The notes under the pieces were generated by a model. It saw only the letters and a list, made by a program, of their open reading frames with translations. It had not been told where the DNA came from and searched no databases. A program made the position numbers and the translations under genes. Below, one piece after another: positions 40,908 to 48,823 of a DNA stretch of 64,000 nt; positions within the stretch are counted from its first letter, which is position 1; the number at the start of each line of letters is the position of its first letter. The stretch is from Bacteroidota bacterium (lineage in GTDB: Bacteria > Bacteroidota > Bacteroidia > UKL13-3): the NCBI GenBank assembly GCA_013298895.1, contig JAAFJM010000003.1, positions 62,001-126,000 of the forward strand, written 5' to 3'.

Positions 40908-41651
40908 TTAAAAAATTATTCCAAGATTTAATGAAGTAAAACTATTGTTAGCTATCCATTTATCAGCATCCATATAATCAACTAATCCTCCATCATATCT
41001 TAAGCCTACATAGCCTTTGGTCTGTCCAAATAAGTCGTATAGCACACCACCTCCAATTATAAATGATGGACGTAAAAAGTTAACTTTAGTACTGTAGTTT
41101 TCATCAAATTTATTGGAATTAATAAAAAACTCATCCACTTTATCTGGACTATCTACATCGACATTAGATAAATTTAAAACCGATGAGTTTACATCAGCTT
41201 TGCTGCGTACTAAAAAACTTAATCCAACACCAAACTCACCGAAAACACGCCATTTGTCCTTAAACTCATCAGTATACATTTTAAAAATAATTGGCACCTG
41301 AACATAACGTAAGTTATAGTTAATTGCCAAATCATTGGTTTTAGCTCCACTTAATTTATCGCTGTATATGGCTAATGAATCAGTAAACTTAATTTTAGAA
41401 GTCATATTAATTACATTTACTTCAAAAGCTATGGCATATCTACTAGTAAATTTTTTAGCCACATGAAATCCATAATTCCAATCAAGGCTTCCGCCACCAT
41501 TTTCTAAACTTTTACTATCAGGGCTACTCCAACTAATTTGCGGTGCAATACGTAAACCAAATTCATACCTTGATTCATCGGTAACTTGTGCATTTGTTTT
41601 ACTTAAAATAAAACTGCAAATAATTACGGCTAAAATGTTTTTTATTCTCAT
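40908..41651 (-). CDS. Outer membrane beta-barrel protein (PorT-like)
   Basis: 247 residues from the ATG at 41651 (MRIKNILAVIICSFILSKTNAQ signal peptide); a nine-codon extension upstream overlaps the gldB promoter. The mature part has PF13568-type strands: YEFGLRIAPQISWSS, WNYGFHVAKKFTSRYAIAFEVNVI, the family hallmark INYNLRYVQVPIIFKMY, WRVFGEFGVGLSFLV and FTSLNLGIIF at the end. PorT in type IX secretion belongs to this family, and gldB is divergent 12 bp away, but a general porin-family barrel is as likely. Confidence 0.8.
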   Translation of the reverse strand: MRIKNILAVIICSFILSKTNAQVTDESRYEFGLRIAPQISWSSPDSKSLENGGGSLDWNYGFHVAKKFTSRYAIAFEVNVINMTSKIKFTDSLAIYSDKLSGAKTNDLAINYNLRYVQVPIIFKMYTDEFKDKWRVFGEFGVGLSFLVRSKADVNSSVLNLSNVDVDSPDKVDEFFINSNKFDENYSTKVNFLRPSFIIGGGVLYDLFGQTKGYVGLRYDGGLVDYMDADKWIANNSFTSLNLGIIF

Positions 41652-41658
41652 ATTTTTG
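41651..41658 (+). promoter_or_regulatory. -7 box for gldB overlapping the divergent start codon
   Basis: TATTTTTG, a full TAnnTTTG match, ends 5 nt before the gldB ATG at 41664. Its first base is also the first base of the start codon of the divergent barrel gene (41649-41651), so the two genes share their 5' ends with only 12 bp between starts. Confidence 0.55.
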
Positions 41659-41663
41659 TTGCC

Positions 41664-42710
41664 ATGAAAGCATTGCAATTTATTGATAGTTTTAATAAAA
41701 ATAGTAAGATTTTTTTAGCGGGTTTAAGTATTTGTTTTTTAGCTTCTTGCGGTAATAATTCGCCTATTTCAACCCAAGCTAAAGATGTAGAACACATTAC
41801 CATAAAACGATTTGAGCAAGATTTAATTCCAATTGATACCGTTCATATTACAGAGAATCATTTTAGTGATTTAGCAAAAAAATACAATGAGTTTTACTTT
41901 GGTTTTTGCGAAAACACCTTAGGTATATTGCCCGAAACCAAAGATCCATTCTACGCCCAAGCGCTTACTGGTTTTGTAAAATATCCTAGTATTCAAATGC
42001 TAAAACACGAAATTGATAGTCTTTATTCTAATTTAAGTGAATTAGAAGATGGTATTTCAGTGGCAATGGCTAGGTATAAAACTGAATTTCCCAAGGCTAA
42101 AGTACCTCAATTTGTATCTTATCTTTCAGAATTTACCGAAGCTCATTGCGCTTACGATAGCATTATTGGAATTGGCTTAGATATGTACTTAGGAAAAGAT
42201 TACCCTTATTATCCGGCAGAATTCCCTGAATTTATGCGTAAAAAAATGACTAAAGATTATATTCTTCCAAATACATTAAAGGCCATGGCTATATCGAATT
42301 TTGATACCCAACTAAAAGACAAACGCTTTTTGGCTTACATGCTTTTTGAAGGAAAAGTTAGGTATTTTGTAAAAAAACTAATGCCTGAATTAGCCGACAC
42401 CTTGGTGTTCGGTTATACAAAAACTCAAATGGATTGGTGTAACGAAAGTGAAGGACAAATTTGGAGCTTTGTAATTGATAAAAAATTATTGTACAACAAA
42501 AACCCAAATGATTATATGCGCTTATTAACTGATGCTCCTTTCACCTCTGCTGAAGGAGTTCCACAAGAAAGCGCTCCTATGTTAGGTGTATATTGTGGTT
42601 ATAAAATAATTGAAAGCTATGCCGATAAAACAGGTGCATCATTGGAAGAAATAATGAATAATTATAATTGGGATGAAATACTAAAAGAAAGCGCTTACAG
42701 ACCCAAATAA
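41664..42710 (+). CDS. gldB: Gliding motility lipoprotein GldB
   Basis: 348 residues. Signal peptide and lipobox LASC (C29), then the GldB pattern: ITIKRFEQDLI, NEFYFGFCENTLGI, FVSYLSEFTEAHCAYDSIIGIGLDMYLGKDYPYYP, FPEFMRKKMTKDYI and SAPMLGVYCGYKIIESY. GldB is required for gliding and type IX secretion in Flavobacterium. In F. johnsoniae gldB and gldC are adjacent; here gldC is at 30555. The divergent neighbour is a PorT-like barrel and nadE lies beyond it. Confidence 0.93.
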   Translation: MKALQFIDSFNKNSKIFLAGLSICFLASCGNNSPISTQAKDVEHITIKRFEQDLIPIDTVHITENHFSDLAKKYNEFYFGFCENTLGILPETKDPFYAQALTGFVKYPSIQMLKHEIDSLYSNLSELEDGISVAMARYKTEFPKAKVPQFVSYLSEFTEAHCAYDSIIGIGLDMYLGKDYPYYPAEFPEFMRKKMTKDYILPNTLKAMAISNFDTQLKDKRFLAYMLFEGKVRYFVKKLMPELADTLVFGYTKTQMDWCNESEGQIWSFVIDKKLLYNKNPNDYMRLLTDAPFTSAEGVPQESAPMLGVYCGYKIIESYADKTGASLEEIMNNYNWDEILKESAYRPK

Positions 42711-42755
42711 GTTATAATTAAGAAATAAAAACCCTTTTTCGGAATTTATATAAAA

Positions 42756-42794
42756 AACTAAAAGCCAAACGTTTTCACATTTGGCTTTTAGTTT
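42756..42794. terminator. Bidirectional terminator between gldB and nuoN
   Basis: AACTAAAAGCCAAA pairs with TTTGGCTTTTAGTT over 14 bp with a 10-nt loop, flanked by A and T runs, between the converging genes. Confidence 0.85.
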
Positions 42795-42808
42795 ATTGTT
42801 AAACAATT

Positions 42809-44191
42809 TTATAATAACTTAGTGAATACGCCTGGATATAAACCTAGAACAATGCTTATAATTAAACATACAGCTATAACCATTTGGTAGGCAAAAGTAG
42901 GTTTAATTTCAAACTCGTTAGCTGGTTTACTATACATAGCCACAATTACTTTCATGTAATAAAACACACCAATAATTGAACTGATAATGGCTACAAAAAC
43001 CATGTTTTGCCATCCATTTCTGAATGCTTCGCTAAAAATAAAGTATTTACCAAAAAAGCCTGCAAATGGTGGAATTCCAGCTAAACTTAACATAGCCATA
43101 GTTAAACTTGCAGCCAATAAAGGATTCTTTTTGGCCAAACCATTAAAACCACTGATACTCTCAGTTCCAGTTGATTTAAATACTGTAATGGCGATTGCAA
43201 AAGCAGCTAAACTTGCTACTGCATAACCTACTGAGTAAAGAAACAACGCACTATCGGTACTTCCTTGAATACTAATAATAGCCAACATCATATAACCGGC
43301 ATGACTTATACCAGAATAAGCTAAAAGACGTTTAAAGTTATCTTGAACCAATGCTACCAAGTTTCCTACCAATAAAGTAGCAGCACACGATATGGTTAAA
43401 ACAATTTCTGCTTTGCCTAATGCAAATACAAAACATGTTGATAATAAACGGTAAAAGGCAGCAAAAGCAGCTATTTTAACCAATGTACTCATTAATGCTG
43501 TAATTAAGCTTGGCGCACCTTCATACACATCGGGAGCCCAAAAGTGAAAGGGAGCTGCAGAAACTTTAAACAACATGGCAAATATCATGAGCAACATACC
43601 GACAATAAATAAGGGATCTAATTTATCAGCATGCATGCGCATGTAGTTACCAATTCCGTCAATGCTAAAAGTACCCGTTACACCAAATACCAAAGCTATT
43701 CCAAACAATAAAAATGCACTGGCAAATGAACCCATTAAAAAGTATTTGAAACCTGCCTCGTTTGATTTTAACTCAAACCTACGACTTCCAGCCATTACAT
43801 ACAATGAAATAGATAAAGTTTCAATTCCTAAAAACAACATGGCCATGTTTGAAAAACTAAACATCATTAATGCGCCACAAAGCGTAAACATCAATATGGC
43901 CATATAATCACTGATGTGTTTTTCATCATCGGTGCTGGTATAAAAATCGCCAGAAAGAATTAAAATAATGAGCATGATAAACAATGCCAAACCACTAAAT
44001 GCAGTTGAAAAATTGCTATCGCTCAACATGCCGTTAAAATGTGTTTGCGAATTATTCCAAGTTTGTAAGTTTAAGCTAAAAATAACAGCTAAACCCAATA
44101 CTAAAATTGGAATTAAATATTTACGTAAGTTAAATATTTCGGCTAGTAAGCCAAATAATCCTAAACAAGCTGTATATATTAAAGTATTCAT
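42809..44191 (-). CDS. nuoN: NADH-quinone oxidoreductase subunit N
   Basis: 460 residues, about 13-14 membrane helices; antiporter-like proton channel subunit of complex I. Key signatures: the conserved Glu in FLGIETLSISLYVMAG, Lys in KYFLMGSFASAFLLFG, AAPFHFWAPDVYEGAPSLITALMSTLVKIA and YSGISHAGYMML. Last gene of the nuoJKLMN operon, 28 bp after nuoM. Confidence 0.95.
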   Translation of the reverse strand: MNTLIYTACLGLFGLLAEIFNLRKYLIPILVLGLAVIFSLNLQTWNNSQTHFNGMLSDSNFSTAFSGLALFIMLIILILSGDFYTSTDDEKHISDYMAILMFTLCGALMMFSFSNMAMLFLGIETLSISLYVMAGSRRFELKSNEAGFKYFLMGSFASAFLLFGIALVFGVTGTFSIDGIGNYMRMHADKLDPLFIVGMLLMIFAMLFKVSAAPFHFWAPDVYEGAPSLITALMSTLVKIAAFAAFYRLLSTCFVFALGKAEIVLTISCAATLLVGNLVALVQDNFKRLLAYSGISHAGYMMLAIISIQGSTDSALFLYSVGYAVASLAAFAIAITVFKSTGTESISGFNGLAKKNPLLAASLTMAMLSLAGIPPFAGFFGKYFIFSEAFRNGWQNMVFVAIISSIIGVFYYMKVIVAMYSKPANEFEIKPTFAYQMVIAVCLIISIVLGLYPGVFTKLL

Positions 44192-44219
44192 TAATGAATG
44201 GTATATTTAAAATGTAAAA

Positions 44220-45683
44220 TTATCTAACAAAACTAAGTCTATAAATTTGCTCCGAAATAGGTGCAACTAATTCTAATATAGGTTTAGGGAAAATTCCAAA
44301 TGCAAAAATTAAAATGGCAATGGTAGCTAATACCAATTCTTCATTCCACTTTAAATCTTCAAAAACAGTAACGTTTTCGTTTACATCGCCTAGCATTACT
44401 TTTTGATACATTCGCAACATATAAACTGCACCTAAAATAACTGTTAAACCTGCAAATAAAGCAGCCCAACTGTTGTATTCAAATAAGCCTAATAAAAGCA
44501 TAAACTCACCTATAAAACTATTAGTTAATGGTAAAGCTACAGAGCCTAAAACTATTATAATGAAATAAGTAGCAAATCGAGGTGATAATACACGAATACC
44601 GCCTAAAGTATTAATATCTGAACTTCCTGTTCTGTTAATAATAATATCAGCACAATAAAACACACCAACCACATTAATACCATGTGCTAACATTTGAACC
44701 AATCCCCCTTGAATACCTTGAACATTTAAAGCAAAAATACCTGCAGCTATTAGTCCAACGTGAGCAATTGATGAGTAAGCAAATAGTTTCTTTAAATCAG
44801 TTTGCATAATGGCAATTACCGAAGCATAAACCACTCCAATAAAACACATAGCAATAACATAAGGAGTGTATTCAGCAGTTCCCATTGGAAGAACGGGTAA
44901 TAACCAACGCAATAAACTATATAAACCCATTTTTAGCATGATACCTGAAAGTAACATAGTGCCTTGAGTTGGTGCTGAGCTATAAGTATCTGGCTGCCAA
45001 GTATGAAAAGGAATAATTGGAATTTTAATAGCATAAGCTAAAAAGAACATCCAAAAAATAAATCCTTGTTTACAAGAGCAAATATGGTTCATGGTTAAAT
45101 CAACCCAACTTAAGCTATGGCTTGCAGTATTCCAGTACAAGAATAAGAAACCAAACAACATCAATAAACTACCTGCCAAGGTATAAATAAAGAATTTTAA
45201 AGTAACTGTTGCTCTATTTACCCCTCCCCAATTTAATGAAATAAAATAAATTGGAATCAATGCTAACTCCCAGAAAATGTAATATAAAAATCCATCGAAC
45301 GATACAAAAACACCAATTAATGCAAAGTGCATCAAAAGCATCAATGAGTACATAATATGTGTACGCTCTTGATTACGGTTAAAGCCCGCTAAAACGATTA
45401 AAGGCATTAATAAATTGGTTAAAATAACCATCAATAAACTCATGCCATCTAAACCAATATTGAAATTGATTTTTGGAGAATTAATCCAATCAATATTTAA
45501 TGATAAAAGGCCATTAGTAACCTCTGGAGCATTAGGTGCTTTAAAAACCGTAAATACATAAACTGTAAAAGCTAATTGGCTAATAGTAGCAACTAAACTA
45601 AACCATTTAACCAATTCACCTCTTAAAAATAAAGCAATAATGCTTGCTATTAAAGGTATAAGTAATAATATAAGTGTTAACAT
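44220..45683 (-). CDS. nuoM: NADH-quinone oxidoreductase subunit M
   Basis: 487 residues, antiporter-like subunit of complex I. FWELALIPIYFI carries the conserved Glu, IPFHTWQPDTYSSAPTQGTMLLSGIMLKMG is the hallmark channel segment with the broken helix, and AYSSIAHVGLIAAG follows. It is 18 bp after nuoL. Confidence 0.95.
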   Translation of the reverse strand: MLTLILLLIPLIASIIALFLRGELVKWFSLVATISQLAFTVYVFTVFKAPNAPEVTNGLLSLNIDWINSPKINFNIGLDGMSLLMVILTNLLMPLIVLAGFNRNQERTHIMYSLMLLMHFALIGVFVSFDGFLYYIFWELALIPIYFISLNWGGVNRATVTLKFFIYTLAGSLLMLFGFLFLYWNTASHSLSWVDLTMNHICSCKQGFIFWMFFLAYAIKIPIIPFHTWQPDTYSSAPTQGTMLLSGIMLKMGLYSLLRWLLPVLPMGTAEYTPYVIAMCFIGVVYASVIAIMQTDLKKLFAYSSIAHVGLIAAGIFALNVQGIQGGLVQMLAHGINVVGVFYCADIIINRTGSSDINTLGGIRVLSPRFATYFIIIVLGSVALPLTNSFIGEFMLLLGLFEYNSWAALFAGLTVILGAVYMLRMYQKVMLGDVNENVTVFEDLKWNEELVLATIAILIFAFGIFPKPILELVAPISEQIYRLSFVR

Positions 45684-45701
45684 TAATGATAAATATAAAA
45701 G

Positions 45702-47633
45702 TTAAATGACAACAAAAATTTGAACTGCTAATAATATAATCATGCTGATAACCATTGCAAACATGTAAAAACCTAAATGTCCGCTTTGGAATAAACGCAA
45801 TAATCGCCCAACTTGGCTTGTAATAAATGCCACTGCATGTACCAATAAATCAATGATTAGTTTATCAATAATTACCAAGAACAAATCGCTTAAAAGCATA
45901 ATCGGTTTTACGAAAACTGCATTATAAATTTCATCAACATAAAATTTATTAGCTACCACTTTACTTAAGCCACTTAATTGCTCATCTTCAACTGGGGTTT
46001 GTTTTTGCATCACATATTTATTATGGGCAAATGCAATACTAAGCAATGCCAATCCAACTGCAGTTCCAATTAAAATCCATTCCATAGAATGACTCATTTC
46101 ATGGCCAGCAGGCATAATGGTTTTTGATTGCGCAAATACACTTGATAAATAGTTTTTAAAACTATGCGTATGGCTTAACACTGGAGGTAAGCCAATAAAG
46201 CCAACTACTATTGAGCAAACCGCTAAAATCATCAATGGTAAAGTCATTACCATTGGACTTTCGTGAATATGGTGTTTTACTTCATCTGTTCCTCTGAATG
46301 AAGTGGAGAAAGTTAGATACAATAAGCGGAACATGTAAAATGCAGTTAGCATAGAGCTAAATGATAATAGGCCCCAAATAATTTTATTATGTTCAAATGC
46401 GGTTGCTAAAATTTCATCTTTACTAAAGAAACCAGCAAATGGAGGAATACCTGAAATGGCAACAGTTCCAATTAAGAATGTAGCAAAAGTAATTTTTATG
46501 TATTTACCTAAACCACCCATTCTGCGCATATCTTGCTCTCCACTTAAAGCATGGATAACAGAACCGGCTCCTAAAAATAATAATGCTTTAAAAAATGCAT
46601 GAGTAACAACATGGAACATACCACTTTCAAAGGCACCCATTCCTAAAGCAGCAAACATTAAACCTAACTGCGAAACAGTAGAATAAGCCAATACTTTCTT
46701 GATGTCGTTTTGTAATAAACCAATAATGGCTGCAAAAATTGTTGTAGCTGTTCCTACAATTAAAATTACATCTAACGTATGAGGAGCTAATGAGTATAAA
46801 ATGTTAGAACGTGCTATCATATAAATACCGGCAGTAACCATGGTTGCAGCATGAATTAATGCAGAAACTGGCGTTGGACCAGCCATAGCATCTGGTAACC
46901 AAGTATATAATGGTAATTGAGCCGATTTTCCCATTGCTCCAATAAATAAAGCCAATGTTATTCCAACTATGGTAATATTACCTATTCCTAAATTCAAAGC
47001 TCCAATTGCTACTTGATCGTAGTTTAAAGTTTTAAAATGGAACAACATCATAAACATACCTACTAAAAAACCTAAATCACCAATACGGTTCATGATAAAT
47101 GCTTTTTTAGCTGCATCGTTATAAGCTTGGTTTTTAAACCAAAAACCAATTAATAAATAACTGCATAAACCAACACCTTCCCAACCAATGAACATCATTA
47201 AGTAGTTATTTCCCATAACTAAAATAAGCATGAAAAACACAAATAAATTTAAGTAGGTAAAGAATCTTGAAAAGCCTTCATCATCATGCATGTAGCCAAT
47301 TGAATACAGGTGAATTAAACTTCCTATTCCAGTAACTACCAAAAGCATGGTAATGGTTAATGGGTCAATTAAAAAAGCAAATGGAATGAATATATCTTTA
47401 AAGTAGAACCAATTGCTTAAAACTACCGTTTCAGAACCACCCGCAGGAAGGTGAAAAAACAAAAATAATGAGCATGCAAAAGATGCCAAAAGCATGGTGG
47501 TGGCAATCCAACCCGAAGCATGACCTAATTTTTTGCCAAATAAACCATTGATAATAAAACCTAGTAGCGGCAACAGTGGTATTAATATTGTTGGCGTAAA
47601 TAAGTTTGATGTTTGTATAACTGTCTCTGTCAT
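45702..47633 (-). CDS. nuoL: NADH-quinone oxidoreductase subunit L
   Basis: 643 residues, the most distal antiporter-like subunit, with the long lateral helix at its C-terminal third. FIGWEGVGLCSYLLIGFWF, LPLYTWLPDAMAGPTPVSALIHAATMVTAG and AYSTVSQLGLMFAALGMG are diagnostic. The 101-bp gap to nuoK is unusually long for this operon and holds a dispersed TTAGTT repeat. Confidence 0.96.
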   Translation of the reverse strand: MTETVIQTSNLFTPTILIPLLPLLGFIINGLFGKKLGHASGWIATTMLLASFACSLFLFFHLPAGGSETVVLSNWFYFKDIFIPFAFLIDPLTITMLLVVTGIGSLIHLYSIGYMHDDEGFSRFFTYLNLFVFFMLILVMGNNYLMMFIGWEGVGLCSYLLIGFWFKNQAYNDAAKKAFIMNRIGDLGFLVGMFMMLFHFKTLNYDQVAIGALNLGIGNITIVGITLALFIGAMGKSAQLPLYTWLPDAMAGPTPVSALIHAATMVTAGIYMIARSNILYSLAPHTLDVILIVGTATTIFAAIIGLLQNDIKKVLAYSTVSQLGLMFAALGMGAFESGMFHVVTHAFFKALLFLGAGSVIHALSGEQDMRRMGGLGKYIKITFATFLIGTVAISGIPPFAGFFSKDEILATAFEHNKIIWGLLSFSSMLTAFYMFRLLYLTFSTSFRGTDEVKHHIHESPMVMTLPLMILAVCSIVVGFIGLPPVLSHTHSFKNYLSSVFAQSKTIMPAGHEMSHSMEWILIGTAVGLALLSIAFAHNKYVMQKQTPVEDEQLSGLSKVVANKFYVDEIYNAVFVKPIMLLSDLFLVIIDKLIIDLLVHAVAFITSQVGRLLRLFQSGHLGFYMFAMVISMIILLAVQIFVVI

Positions 47634-47637
47634 TTTT

Positions 47638-47672
47638 AAGTTCTTAGTTTTAAGTTCGAAGTACTTAGTTTG
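47638..47672. repeat. Second copy of the TTAGTTCGAAGTA-type element, in the nuoK-nuoL gap
   Basis: AAGTTCTTAGTTTTAAGTTC followed by GAAGTACTTAGTTTG; shares AGTTCTTAGTT and (A/T)AGTTCGAAGTA(T/C)TTAGTT with 5989-6021. It has accumulated inside an operon, just upstream of the nuoL start codon. Confidence 0.55.
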
Positions 47673-47734
47673 TTAATTTGTTAGTTAGTTAAAGCTCTTT
47701 TCGGATTTATTATTTTCAATTTCGAATTTGGTTC

Positions 47735-48055
47735 TTACCACTTCATTCTATTTAAAATATCAATATCGGTAGAAGCTACATTACGATAAATACTTACTAA
47801 AAGTGCTAAACCAACTGCAACTTCGGCAGCAGCTACTACCATAATAAAAAACACAAATACTTGGCCTTCAGCATTTCCAGCATAGCTGCTGTAACTTACT
47901 AGTAACAAGTTAACTGCATTAAGCATTAGCTCTATACACATTAATATAATAATGGCATTTCTGCGTAACAACACGCCCATTACACCAATACAAAACATAA
48001 AAGTACTTAGTAATAAATACCAATTTTGAGGAACTGATTGAATGCTATTTTCCAT
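47735..48055 (-). CDS. nuoK: NADH-quinone oxidoreductase subunit K
   Basis: 106 residues, three membrane helices. The two buried glutamates essential for proton transfer are in MCIELMLNAVNLLLVSYS and AAAEVAVGLALLVSIYR. One base separates it from nuoJ. Confidence 0.95.
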   Translation of the reverse strand: MENSIQSVPQNWYLLLSTFMFCIGVMGVLLRRNAIIILMCIELMLNAVNLLLVSYSSYAGNAEGQVFVFFIMVVAAAEVAVGLALLVSIYRNVASTDIDILNRMKW

Positions 48056-48056
48056 A

Positions 48057-48563
48057 TTAATTAAAACGTTCTTTTTTAGCTAAAACTACGGAACCAATCA
48101 TGGCCGATAAAAATAATATTGATGCTACTTCAAAAGGCAAGGTATAATCGCGATACAATTTCATACCTATATTTTTTACATAACCTACTTCCGATAATTG
48201 AGGTGCAACATAAGGTGCTGGCATGGTGCTACGAACTGCCGCAATAATGATTAAAAACAACGCACCTCCCGAAAGAACTGCTGCAAACTTTAATAAAGTT
48301 GGCTTATGAGGTTCTGTTTCGCTATTTAAATTTAAAAGCATTACTGTAAATAAAAACAAAACCATAATCGCGCCTGAATAAACAATAATGTGAACCACAG
48401 CTAAAAATTGTGCATTTAACATTACAAAATGGCCTGCTATTGAAAAAAAACACAAAATAAGCCACAAAACGCTGTAAATTGGATTTTTACTAAACACTAC
48501 AAACAGCGCACTTAACAAGGTAAATGCTGCTAGCATGTAAAATATAATTTGACTAATTCCCAT
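48057..48563 (-). CDS. nuoJ: NADH-quinone oxidoreductase subunit J
   Basis: 168 residues, five membrane helices; the VVHIIVYSGAIMVLFLFTVMLLN segment with the pi-bulge helix is diagnostic, and the C-terminal helix EVASILFLSAMIGSVVLAKKE is intact. It is the first gene of the operon: the 260 bp upstream carry no nuoI or other complex I gene, and the histidine kinase beyond is divergent. No exact TAnnTTTG box was found in that gap. Confidence 0.93.
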   Translation of the reverse strand: MGISQIIFYMLAAFTLLSALFVVFSKNPIYSVLWLILCFFSIAGHFVMLNAQFLAVVHIIVYSGAIMVLFLFTVMLLNLNSETEPHKPTLLKFAAVLSGGALFLIIIAAVRSTMPAPYVAPQLSEVGYVKNIGMKLYRDYTLPFEVASILFLSAMIGSVVLAKKERFN

Positions 48564-48823
48564 AATATTTTATTAAAAGCCCGCAATAATACTAATTACT
48601 AGTAAATTTTCTAAACACTTTATGAAAGGTTTAGTTTTTGTGGAAAGATTTTGGGTTTTTATAAAAAACTAAATTAAAATAAAATTTGACACAAGAAAGT
48701 AAAAATGGTTTATTTTTCTTCGATTGAAAAATCTATTTTGTTGTTACCATAAATAAATATTTAATTAGCCAACAATAAAATGCCAGTTTATTTAAAAAAT
48801 TGGCCATTTTGTAAATTTATTAT

